Shown: positions 1 through 6,101, numbered from the stretch's first letter. The stretch is DNA of 7,993 bases from Desulfuromonadaceae bacterium GWC2_58_13 (GCA_001825565.1 MHXM01000055.1:1-7993), one strand, 5' to 3'. Translations and numbers: made by a program. The notes: a model not told the origin generated them from the letters alone.

Positions 1-1
1 T

Positions 2-43
2 GATTTGACGCCTAGCTATCGGGAGTTCGTGGAGGGGAAATGA
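2..43 (+). CDS. possible C-terminal tail of an upstream gene (partial)
   Basis: One + strand frame is open from the window edge and reads DLTPSYREFVEGK before a TGA at 41-43. The other two + frames stop almost at once. This could be the last 13 codons of a gene lying to the left, pointing towards thiC. The large inverted repeat at 123-183 would then be a natural place for its transcript to end. Thirteen codons are too few for recognition, and a chance open stretch this short is common, so the call is tentative and no function is proposed. Confidence 0.2.
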   Translation, partial: DLTPSYREFVEGK

Positions 44-122
44 CCGAATGGGTTGTTATTTGACGGAAATGAATTTGAGGGCGCTATAGGACCCGGAAGA
101 GGCGGGGACCTTGCCTGGCGCC

Positions 123-183
123 ACTCGAAACATGCAGGAGGCCCTAAGTCATTGAGACTTAGGGCCTCCTGCATGTTTCGAGT
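123..183. repeat. perfect 28-bp inverted repeat with 5-nt loop
   Basis: Positions 123-150 are the exact reverse complement of 156-183, separated by ATTGA (151-155). Pairing ends on both sides at the next base, where C faces C. The arms contain AGGCCCTAAGTC and its complement GACTTAGGGCCT. On the + strand a short TTTT follows at 189-192; on the - strand no T-run follows. It lies between the probable thiC terminator and the possible end of a convergent + strand gene, so a transcription stop is the simplest role. The stem is far longer than most intrinsic terminators, so a cruciform or RNase III target, or a fold-back artefact, also deserves thought. Confidence 0.9.
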
Positions 184-199
184 CAGAATTTTAGTCGAT

Positions 200-251
200 G
201 AAGCAAACCACTTAAGCGCGGCCTTGGGGGCCTTTTGCGTGAGCTTAGTGG
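200..251 (-). terminator. probable terminator of the thi operon
   Basis: Twelve bases beyond the thiC stop, the - strand can fold CCACTAAGC (251-243) against GCTTAAGTGG (217-208), with one bulged base. An inner GGCC/GGCC pairing (232-229 with 223-220) extends the hairpin. The RNA then runs into UUUGCUUC (207-200), a short, broken U-tract. Position and fold suit a Rho-independent terminator for thiED-thiC, but the bulge and the poor U-run make it a weak one. The perfect hairpin at 123-183 could act as a backup. Confidence 0.5.
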
Positions 252-263
252 CGAATTACTCTA

Positions 264-1562
264 TCAACTGGCGATCTTTTCCCGACGCTGGTTCATCACC
301 TTGTAGGCGCAGAACTCGCCGCACATGGTGCAGGCGCCGTGTTCTTCGTCGACCCCCGATTCGGCCCGGATGCGGCGGGCTTTTTCCGGGTCGAGGGCCA
401 GCTTGAACTGGCCTTCCCAGTCGAGAGCCTTGCGGCAGCGGGCCATGGCGATGTCTTTTTCGATGGCGCCGGGAATTCCTTTGACGATATCGCCGGCATG
501 GGCGGCGATGCGGCTGGCGATGACTCCTTCGTGGACGTCGGCGACGGTCGGCAGCGCCAGATGCTCGCTGGCGGTGACGTAGCAGAGGAAGTCGGCACCG
601 GCCGCAGCGGCCAGGGTGCCGCCGATGGCGCAGGTGATGTGGTCGTAGCCGGGGGCGATGTCGGTGACCAGGGGACCGAGGACGTAGAAGGGGGCGCCGT
701 GGCAGAGCCGTTTCTGCAACTGGATGTTGGCCTCGATCTGATTCAGCGGCACATGGCCGGGGCCTTCGATCATCACCTGGATGCCGGCGTCCCAGGCCCG
801 CTGGGTCAGTTCGCCGAGGATGATCAGTTCCTGGATCTGGGCCCGGTCCGTGGCGTCGGCCAGGCAGCCGGGGCGGAAGCCGTCGCCCAGTGACAGGGTC
901 GCGTCGTAGGGCCTGACCATTTCCAGTAGCCGGTCGTAATGTTCGAATAACGGATTCTCGGCGTTGTTGTGGGTCATCCACTCGATGGTAAAGGAACCTC
1001 CCCGGGAAACGACCTCCATGATCCGCCCTTCGCGGTCCATCCGTTCGACACTGGCGCGGGTGACGCCGCAATGGACGGTGATGAAGTCGACTCCGTCGTC
1101 CAGATGCTTCTTGATGCCGTCGAAAATTTCGTCCACGGTCATTTCGACCATCGCCTTGCCCTTGCGGGTGACGGTGTCGACGGCGGCCTGGTACAGCGGC
1201 ACCGAGCCGATGCAGGCGTTGGTCTGGGAGATGATGGCGGCGCGGATTTCGTCGATCGGTCCGCCGGTGGAGAGATCCATGATGGCGTCGGCCCCGGCGG
1301 CCACGGCGACCCGGGCTTTTTCCATTTCTTTATCGATGCTCTTGTCGTCCTTGCTGGTGCCGATGTTGGCGTTGACCTTGGTGCGCAGGCCTTTGCCGAC
1401 CGCCAGCGGAATGCCGTTGGTGTGCCGGTTGTTGTGGCAGACGATGGCGGTTCCTTCGGCGATACGCTGGCGCAGGACTTCCGCATCGATTCCCTCGACG
1501 GCGGCCGCCTGTTTCATCTTGTCTGAAATAATGCCCTTGCGGGCAAGTTCGAGCTGAGTCAT
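264..1562 (-). CDS. thiC: phosphomethylpyrimidine synthase ThiC (short form)
   Basis: Radical-SAM enzyme that rearranges aminoimidazole ribotide (AIR) into HMP-P, the pyrimidine half of thiamine; cytosolic. The 432-residue protein is the short form lacking the N-terminal extension of the roughly 630-residue E. coli enzyme. Visible ThiC motifs are NANIGTS (64-70), DLSTGGPIDEIR (96-107), EGPGHVPLNQIE (266-277, with a candidate metal-binding His270) and DIAPGYDHIT (301-310, His308). The C-terminal cluster cysteines are C411, C414 and C418, spaced CX2CX3C rather than the CX2CX4C of long-form enzymes. The ATG is preceded by AGAGG about 8 nt upstream. The gene lies 76 nt after the thiE-thiD fusion with no clear terminator between, so it is probably co-transcribed and under the same TPP riboswitch. 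The paralogue BzaF (hydroxybenzimidazole synthase, B12 lower ligand) is similar, but the thiamine context favours true ThiC. Confidence 0.93.
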   Translation of the reverse strand: MTQLELARKGIISDKMKQAAAVEGIDAEVLRQRIAEGTAIVCHNNRHTNGIPLAVGKGLRTKVNANIGTSKDDKSIDKEMEKARVAVAAGADAIMDLSTGGPIDEIRAAIISQTNACIGSVPLYQAAVDTVTRKGKAMVEMTVDEIFDGIKKHLDDGVDFITVHCGVTRASVERMDREGRIMEVVSRGGSFTIEWMTHNNAENPLFEHYDRLLEMVRPYDATLSLGDGFRPGCLADATDRAQIQELIILGELTQRAWDAGIQVMIEGPGHVPLNQIEANIQLQKRLCHGAPFYVLGPLVTDIAPGYDHITCAIGGTLAAAAGADFLCYVTASEHLALPTVADVHEGVIASRIAAHAGDIVKGIPGAIEKDIAMARCRKALDWEGQFKLALDPEKARRIRAESGVDEEHGACTMCGEFCAYKVMNQRREKIAS

Positions 1563-1638
1563 TTGTTAAACCTCTGAAGTCGGGATGCGGCAGCCGAAAG
1601 CCCTTGTTTCGGTTTCCGGCAGGTGGCGCTTTGTATGT

Positions 1639-3066
1639 TTATGGTTTATGCCCCGGATGTTTTTGGGCGGCCTGGTAATGGTTTACCGGGCCATGGCCGG
1701 AGCCGATGACGGTGGTGGTGCTGATGGCGTCGGTAATGTAGGTTTTGGCGGCGTTGACGGCGGCGACCAGGGGCAGGCCCCGGGCCAGAAAGGTGGCGAT
1801 GGCGGCGGAAAAGGTGCAGCCGGTGCCGTGGGTGTTCCCGGTGGCCACCCGTTCCGCCGGCAGGCGGTGCAATTGGTCGCCGGTCAGCAGCAGGTCGATC
1901 GCGTCGCCCTTGAGATGCCCCCCTTTGATCAGCACGTTGCGCGCCCCCATTTCCTGCAGTCTGCGGGCCGCCTGTTCCATGTCCGCTTCGGTTTCCACCG
2001 GCAGGCCGGTGAGGGCCGCCGCTTCCGGCAGGTTGGGGGTGAGCAGGTAGGTTTCGGGGATCAGCTCGACCTTGAATATCTCGACCGCTTCCGGCTGAAG
2101 CAAAGAGGCGCCACCCTTGGCGATCATGACCGGGTCGACGACGGCGATCAGCGAATGGCGGCGAATAGCCTGCGCGACCATGGCGACAATTTCGGGCGCA
2201 TGAAGCATCCCGGTTTTGATGGTGTCGGTGCCGATGTCGGTGAGAACGGCTTTGATCTGTTCGCCGACAAAATCGGCGGCAACCGGAAAAATGGCGCTCA
2301 CTCCCTGGGTATTTTGGGCAGTCAGTGCCGTGATGGCGCTGGTGGCGTAACCCCCGAGCAGGGTGATGGTTTTGATGTCGGCCTGGATGCCGGCGCCACC
2401 GCCGGAATCGGAACCGGCCACGGTTAGCACCCGCCCCTGCGGAAAGGGTCTGTGGCGGTTGAACAATAGCGAGAGTTCGCGAGCGGCCATTTCGGGGGAT
2501 GGATCCCCCATCACCGCGGAAATAACCGCCACCGCGTCCGCGCCTGCGTCCAGCGCTTCGGCGGCACCGCTGCTGTCGAGACCGCCGATGGCCACCAGCG
2601 GAATTTTTACCGCTCGGCGGATTTTGCTCAGAGTTTCAATCCCCACCACCACGGCATCCTGCTTGGTAGAGGTGGGAAACATGCTTCCCACCGCCACGTA
2701 ATCGGCACCCTGCATTTCGGCCTTGAGGGCCTGTTCGACGGTGCGGGTCGACATGCCGATGATGCGTTCGTGGCCGAGGCGTTTGCGGGCTTCGGCGATG
2801 GTCGAATCCCCCTGGCCGATGTGAACTCCATCGGCTTCGCAGGCCAGGGCCAGTTCGGGATCGTCGTTGACCAGGAAAATGGCTCCGAATTTGTGGCAAA
2901 GTTCGCGAAGCTCGCGAGCCTCGGCCGCTTGCTCGCTGGTCGGCCGATTCTTGTCCCGGTACTGGACGATTCGGACCCCCCCCTTGAGGGCTGCCCGCAC
3001 GCGGCGTTTCAGGTTTCCGTCCTGGTTGTGGTCGGTGATAAGATAGAGGCCTTCGATGGTTTTCAT
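1639..3066 (-). CDS. thiED: bifunctional thiamine-phosphate synthase / HMP-P kinase (ThiE-ThiD fusion)
   Basis: A 475-residue fusion of two thiamine enzymes. Residues 1 to about 208 form the ThiE (TMP synthase) barrel, with VQYRDK (34-39), LVNDDPELAL (65-74), DGVHIGQGD (79-87), GMSTRT (104-109), VGSMFPTSTK (126-135) and AIGGL (159-163). Residues about 212-470 form the ThiD ribokinase-like domain, with TVAGSDSGGGAGIQAD (215-230), TIKTGML (282-288), VVDPVM (309-314), LTPNLPEA (342-349) and the anion-hole motif NTHGTGC (411-417, C417). ThiD phosphorylates HMP and HMP-P to HMP-PP, and ThiE joins HMP-PP to thiazole phosphate. The ATG at 3066 has an AAAGGGG ribosome site. An in-frame upstream ATG at 3123 lies inside the terminator stem and is not credible. 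Translation starts about 30 nt beyond that terminator, so expression is controlled by the TPP riboswitch. Both halves look full length and intact. Confidence 0.95.
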   Translation of the reverse strand: MKTIEGLYLITDHNQDGNLKRRVRAALKGGVRIVQYRDKNRPTSEQAAEARELRELCHKFGAIFLVNDDPELALACEADGVHIGQGDSTIAEARKRLGHERIIGMSTRTVEQALKAEMQGADYVAVGSMFPTSTKQDAVVVGIETLSKIRRAVKIPLVAIGGLDSSGAAEALDAGADAVAVISAVMGDPSPEMAARELSLLFNRHRPFPQGRVLTVAGSDSGGGAGIQADIKTITLLGGYATSAITALTAQNTQGVSAIFPVAADFVGEQIKAVLTDIGTDTIKTGMLHAPEIVAMVAQAIRRHSLIAVVDPVMIAKGGASLLQPEAVEIFKVELIPETYLLTPNLPEAAALTGLPVETEADMEQAARRLQEMGARNVLIKGGHLKGDAIDLLLTGDQLHRLPAERVATGNTHGTGCTFSAAIATFLARGLPLVAAVNAAKTYITDAISTTTVIGSGHGPVNHYQAAQKHPGHKP

Positions 3067-3096
3067 GTCCGTGATCCCCTTTAGGTTGGGGTCAAT

Positions 3097-3129
3097 AAAA
3101 AATCGCCGGGCCTTATGGCACACGGCGAT
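3097..3129 (-). terminator. intrinsic terminator, expression platform of the TPP riboswitch
   Basis: In the - strand RNA, AUCGCCG (3129-3123) pairs perfectly with CGGCGAU (3108-3102). An inner GCC/GGC pairing closes an AUAA loop, and a run of U follows (the A-run at 3097-3102 on the + strand, partly within the stem). This is a textbook Rho-independent terminator between aptamer and thiED start codon. Its 5' stem half UCGCCG (3128-3123) is complementary to CGGCGA (3155-3150) at the aptamer's 3' end, giving a candidate antiterminator. Confidence 0.88.
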
Positions 3130-3152
3130 CAGAACGTGACAGGTTCGAGTCG

Positions 3153-3239
3153 CCGCTTCCCTCCGCCGGCATCACCCGGATCAGGTTCCAAGGGTCGTTC
3201 CGCGGGTCGCGGAACTCTCAGTATAAACTCCCCTAGCGG
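3153..3239 (-). promoter_or_regulatory. TPP riboswitch (THI element) aptamer
   Basis: The - strand carries the conserved THI-box elements in order: P1 5' strand CCGCT (3239-3235), AGGGGAG, CTGAGA, a variable P3 hairpin GTTCCGCG-ACC-CGCGGAAC, ACCCTTGGAACCTGATC, CCGG...CCGG, GGAGGGAA, and P1 3' strand AGCGG (3157-3153). The aptamer ends about 86 nt upstream of the thiED start codon, and a terminator lies in between. Binding of thiamine pyrophosphate should stabilise P1 and lower expression of thiED and thiC. The conserved bases match the family very closely. The switching model is inferred from base complementarity. Confidence 0.97.
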
Positions 3240-3290
3240 TTCAGTTGTGGTGGTTCGGGAGCCGGCAAAGCTCTTTGCGTATCGGGTTGC

Positions 3291-3476
3291 TCAACCGATG
3301 ACGATGCGCTTGTTCAAAAGGTCTATTTCACTGATGCTTCCGGGGAATTCGCGGCTTTTGCCGAACAGATCGACAAGCTTGAGTCTTCCGCCAACCGACA
3401 GAATCGACGCCACATGCTCAAGGCTGATTTCTTCATCGTTACTTATGAGAAGAAATGTTCCATTATCCAAGCACAT
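3291..3476 (-). CDS. CooT family small nickel-binding protein
   Basis: A 61-residue protein beginning Met-Cys, with an ILSVGGRLKLVDLFGKSREF core (residues 25-44) and a SEIDLLNKRIVIG tail (49-61). This matches the CooT/COG1532 pattern: MC start, a middle VDLFG or VDIFG motif, and a final EIDLxxxRIVL-type strand. In Rhodospirillum rubrum CooT is a homodimer that binds nickel through Cys2 and is linked to CO dehydrogenase maturation. Cys2 is the only cysteine here and is present. The start is strongly supported by GGAGAGG five bases before the ATG. The stop lies about 50 nt upstream of the TPP riboswitch on the same strand. No CO dehydrogenase gene is in the window, so the client enzyme is unknown. 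The family call is from memory of the motif and is fairly secure; the in vivo role is not. Confidence 0.8.
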   Translation of the reverse strand: MCLDNGTFLLISNDEEISLEHVASILSVGGRLKLVDLFGKSREFPGSISEIDLLNKRIVIG

Positions 3477-3503
3477 ACAAGCCTCTCCGATCCGTGTCGG
3501 GTG

Positions 3504-3532
3504 AGCCTATCGGATTCGGCAATGGCTGTCAA
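3504..3532 (-). promoter_or_regulatory. candidate sigma-70 promoter for cooT (and possibly the thi operon)
   Basis: On the - strand a perfect TTGACA -35 (3532-3527) is followed after 17 nt by TAGGCT (3509-3504), a weak -10. Transcription would start near 3497, giving an untranslated leader of about 20 nt ahead of the cooT ATG. I found no equally good promoter between cooT and the riboswitch, so this one may also drive thiED-thiC. Confidence 0.5.
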
Positions 3533-3583
3533 CCTTATTGTCGCCTTACGAAGGTGGGGCGGGAGTTTGTCCTTTACACTCCG

Positions 3584-3611
3584 TTGACGTGCATGCTAAA
3601 AATCATATTTT
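3584..3611 (+). promoter_or_regulatory. candidate sigma-70 promoter for alr
   Basis: TTGACG (3584-3589) and TATTTT (3606-3611) are spaced by 16 nt, about 32 nt ahead of the alr ATG. The predicted leader is short, around 25 nt, and contains the AGGGA ribosome site. The site lies in the divergent gap with cooT, roughly 50 nt from the oppositely oriented cooT promoter. Confidence 0.5.
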
Positions 3612-3643
3612 GGTTTTGCCTTCATCTGGTTAGGGATATTGTC

Positions 3644-4768
3644 ATGCACGGGCACCGTCCAACTCATGTTGAAATCGATATTGCCGCCCTTCGGCACAAT
3701 CTGCAACAGGTTCGTCAACGGACCGGTCCGGGTAATCGGGTCTTGGCCGTGGTCAAGGCGGATGCCTACGGTCACGGTGCCGCTCGGGTGTCCCTGGCCC
3801 TGCAACAGGCCGGGGTCGACCTGTTCGGGGTTGCCATAGCAGAAGAGGGGATGGCGCTACGCAATGCCGGTATCGATCGATCAATCCTGGTTCTGGGAGG
3901 GGTCTATCCCGGACAGGAACAGGAATTTTTCCATTTTCGGCTGACTCCCGCGATCTTCAGCCTGGAGGCTGCACGCCGCCTCGATCGGGCAGCGGCCGAA
4001 ATCGGGACCATCTGCGACTATCACCTGAAAATCGATACCGGCATGGGGCGGGTCGGGTTCCGCCCCGAGGAACTGGCCGGAGTGCTGCCCGAACTGGCAT
4101 CCCTGCCGCACTTGCGAATGGAAGGGGTGATTTCGCACCTGGCCATGGCCGACGAGCCGGGACAGCCTTTTACCGATGAGCAGTTGCGGCGTTTTCGCGA
4201 GTGTCTCGATTTGGTACGAAAGACTGGTTTCGCCCCCGAGTTCACCCATATCGGCAACAGCGCCGCGGTCTTTACCCGGGATATTCCCGAGTGCAATCTG
4301 GTTAGACCCGGCATTGTTCTTTACGGGGCGTTGCCGGCACCCTGTTTTTCCGGGCGCATCGACTTGCAGCCGGTGATGAGCTTTCGAACCAGCGTCGCCC
4401 AGATCAAGCGGGTGCCGGTGGAAACCGGGGTTTCCTACGGCCATCGGTTCGTCGCCGGCCGGGAAACGGTGCTGGCGGCTATTCCGGTTGGTTATGCCGA
4501 CGGCTACAACCGGCGGTTATCCAACTGCGGTGAAGTCTTGATCCGCGGACAACGGGCCCGGGTCGCGGGAACGGTCTGCATGGATTGGACACTGATCGAT
4601 GTGACCGATATTTCCGGAGTTGAGGTTGGCGACCAGGTCACCCTGTTGGGGCGCGATAATGGCAACCGGATCACCGCCGAGGAATGGGCCGAGCGGATCG
4701 GCAGCATTTCGTATGAAGTCTTCTGCCAGGTCAGTAAACGGGTGCCGCGAATTTACCGTGGCGAGTGA
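3644..4768 (+). CDS. alr: alanine racemase
   Basis: PLP-dependent enzyme that converts L-alanine to D-alanine for peptidoglycan; cytosolic. The 374 residues match the usual bacterial length of about 360-390. The N-terminal barrel carries the PLP lysine K38 in AVVKADAYGHG (35-45). The C-terminal domain supplies the second catalytic base, Y265, in VSYGHRF. Other family motifs are KIDTGMGRVGFRPEE, HIGNSAA, RPGIVLYGALP and IPVGYADGYNR. The ATG at 3644 is chosen because AGGGA lies 7 nt upstream. The longer open frame reaching back to 3455 overlaps cooT and both candidate promoters and does not resemble Alr. The downstream ASKHA gene begins after 75 nt with no terminator between, so the two are probably one transcription unit. 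All key residues are present. Confidence 0.96.
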   Translation: MHGHRPTHVEIDIAALRHNLQQVRQRTGPGNRVLAVVKADAYGHGAARVSLALQQAGVDLFGVAIAEEGMALRNAGIDRSILVLGGVYPGQEQEFFHFRLTPAIFSLEAARRLDRAAAEIGTICDYHLKIDTGMGRVGFRPEELAGVLPELASLPHLRMEGVISHLAMADEPGQPFTDEQLRRFRECLDLVRKTGFAPEFTHIGNSAAVFTRDIPECNLVRPGIVLYGALPAPCFSGRIDLQPVMSFRTSVAQIKRVPVETGVSYGHRFVAGRETVLAAIPVGYADGYNRRLSNCGEVLIRGQRARVAGTVCMDWTLIDVTDISGVEVGDQVTLLGRDNGNRITAEEWAERIGSISYEVFCQVSKRVPRIYRGE

Positions 4769-4795
4769 TGCCTTGGCAAAGGTTTTGCGGGTTTA

Positions 4796-4823
4796 CCTAC
4801 AGCCTTCGGCCTTCAACCTGAAT
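4796..4823. repeat. degenerate heptamer tandem repeat (four CCT units)
   Basis: In the alr-ASKHA gap, four 7-bp units follow each other exactly: CCTACAG, CCTTCGG, CCTTCAA and CCTGAAT. Each begins with CCT, at 4796, 4803, 4810 and 4817. The units share only partial identity in the last four bases. The tract lies just ahead of the ASKHA start and could affect its weak ribosome site. Confidence 0.5.
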
Positions 4824-4843
4824 TTACCTTGGCGGTCTTGCTT

Positions 4844-6076
4844 ATGACCCGAACCGATATCCGCCTTGCCCTCGATCTGGGCACCACGACCCTGGCCGGC
4901 CGCTTGCTTGCCGCCGACGGAACGGTGCTGGCCGAGGGGCGGTTGGCGAATCCGCAGGGGCAGCTCGGCAGCGATGTGATTCGCCGGCTCGAGGCGGCCC
5001 TGGCCGGACAGGGCGAGCATCTTCAGCATTTGTTGACGAGCGGAATCGAAACATTGATTGACGATCTGCTGACCCAATCCGGCGGCCGACGTTCCGGTTT
5101 GGGTGCCGCCGCCGCAGCGGCCAATCCAGCCATCTGTCATTTGCTGCGCCGTCTGCCGGTCGAGCCGATCTTGTTTCCTCCGCATCGTCCGCGCCATCCC
5201 GAAGCGGTTCTGCTGTCACCCGCCGAGCTGTCCCTCGATCTGCCGATTCCCCTTTTTCTGTTCCCGCTGGTCAGCGGTTATGTCGGCGGCGACCTGGTGG
5301 CTTTCCTGTTCGGCTGCCCGGAGCCTTCGCTCACCACGCTCTATGTCGATGTGGGGACCAACGGTGAAATGGCCTTGTTCGCGGGCGGTCGCTGGTGGGT
5401 GACCTCGGTCGCGGCCGGGCCGGCTTTCGAAGGCGGGGAGATCGCCTGCGGCATGGCGGCGCTGCCGGGAGCCATCTGTCGCGTGCGGCTGGACGGGGAT
5501 TCGTTAAGTCTCGAAACAATTGGCGGACGTCCGCCAATCGGGCTGTGCGGCAGCGGACTGGTCGAAGTGGTCGCGGCCGCGCTCGATGGAGGATTGGTTG
5601 ATCGGCACGGGGCCATCGTCGATCCAGGCAGGGTCGAAACCAATCTGGTTCGTTATATCGTAGAGTCGGCTCAGGGACGCGCCCTGCGTTTGTATCGGGA
5701 CGCCGATCTCGACCTGCTGGTGACCCAGCGGGATCTCCGTAATTTCCAATTGGCCAAAGGGGCGGTGCGAGCTGGAGTCGATTGTCTTTTACAGCGGGCC
5801 GGGGTCGATGCCGACCAAGTTCAGGATGTGGTGATGACCGGCGCGTTCGGTTTTTCGCTGGCGCCCACGGCTTTGAAAAGGGTTGCCATGCTGCCGGGAA
5901 ACATGGTAGATAAAGTACGCTTTGTGCCCGCCGGTGCTCTTGAGGGGGTCGCCCGCTATCTTCGCGAACCGCGGGCGGCAGGGCGATTGGACTCCCTGGT
6001 CGGGGAATTGACCGCGTATCCGTTGTCGGGAACAGCGGCCTTTGAAAAGGCTTTTCTGCATGCGATAGATTTCTGA
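4844..6076 (+). CDS. ASKHA-domain ATPase, DUF4445/RACE corrinoid-activator family, lacking the ferredoxin domain
   Basis: A 410-residue protein resembling the C-terminal ATPase part of RACE proteins, which reductively reactivate Co(II) corrinoid cofactors of methyltransferases at the cost of ATP. Visible motifs in order are ALDLGTTT (phosphate loop 1, 9-16), NPQGQLGSDVIRR (36-48), SGYVGGDLVAFL (144-155), YVDVGTNGEMAL (phosphate loop 2, 167-178), AAGPAFEGGEIACGMAALPG (190-209), GLCGSG (233-238), VTQRDLRNFQLAKGAVRAG (293-311) and MTGAFGFSL (331-339). Typical RACE proteins are about 600 residues or more and start with a [2Fe-2S] domain and linker. Here the ATP-binding strand begins near residue 7, so both are absent. 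The ATG at 4844 is preferred over an in-frame TTG at 4829; its ribosome site (GGCGG) is weak. A terminator follows the stop immediately. The exact client is unknown. Confidence 0.85.
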   Translation: MTRTDIRLALDLGTTTLAGRLLAADGTVLAEGRLANPQGQLGSDVIRRLEAALAGQGEHLQHLLTSGIETLIDDLLTQSGGRRSGLGAAAAAANPAICHLLRRLPVEPILFPPHRPRHPEAVLLSPAELSLDLPIPLFLFPLVSGYVGGDLVAFLFGCPEPSLTTLYVDVGTNGEMALFAGGRWWVTSVAAGPAFEGGEIACGMAALPGAICRVRLDGDSLSLETIGGRPPIGLCGSGLVEVVAAALDGGLVDRHGAIVDPGRVETNLVRYIVESAQGRALRLYRDADLDLLVTQRDLRNFQLAKGAVRAGVDCLLQRAGVDADQVQDVVMTGAFGFSLAPTALKRVAMLPGNMVDKVRFVPAGALEGVARYLREPRAAGRLDSLVGELTAYPLSGTAAFEKAFLHAIDF

Positions 6077-6101
6077 AAAACCGCCAGAATGACGGTTTTT
6101 T
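6076..6101 (+). terminator. intrinsic terminator of the alr-ASKHA unit
   Basis: AAAAACCG (6076-6083) pairs perfectly with CGGTTTTT (6093-6100) around a 9-nt loop, and one further T follows. The stem starts at the last base of the ASKHA stop codon. A- and T-rich flanks on both sides mean it could act in both directions, though only + strand genes abut it. Confidence 0.85.

Noticed and set aside
40..63. Tiny ORF MTEWVVI preceded by GGAGGGG
   Set aside because: Seven codons with a purine-rich upstream stretch could be a leader peptide, but spacing is short, no regulated gene follows on this strand, and chance occurrence is likely.
53..406. 117-residue + strand open frame at the left edge
   Set aside because: It runs through the 28-bp inverted repeat and antisense into the 3' end of thiC, has arginine/proline-rich low-complexity sequence, no homology I recognise and no ribosome site.
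256..1071. 271-residue - strand open frame overlapping thiC
   Set aside because: Out-of-frame shadow of thiC, extremely rich in Arg, His and Pro, as expected from GC-rich codons.
1563..1638. thiED-thiC gap examined for a promoter or second riboswitch
   Set aside because: Only an imperfect GCCG/CGGC pairing and the thiC ribosome site are visible; there is no THI-box sequence, promoter pair or terminator.
1585..2427. 280-residue + strand open frame opposite thiED
   Set aside because: Glycine/aspartate-rich antisense shadow of the ThiD domain, with no family resemblance.
3067..3123. N-terminal extension of ThiED to an ATG at 3123
   Set aside because: The extra 19 codons lie in the riboswitch terminator, lack a ribosome site and precede the normal ThiE N-terminus.
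3219..3224. TATACT on the - strand resembling a -10 box
   Set aside because: It falls within conserved aptamer sequence just before CTGAGA; a start there would remove the 5' part of the riboswitch.
3265..3278. GCAAAG-AG-CTTTGC hairpin between cooT and the riboswitch
   Set aside because: Considered as a cooT terminator, but the stem is short and is followed by CGGCTCCCG with no U-tract, so termination is not supported.
3455..3643. N-terminal extension of Alr back to 3455
   Set aside because: It overlaps cooT and both divergent promoter candidates, and the added residues do not resemble Alr; the ATG at 3644 has a proper ribosome site.
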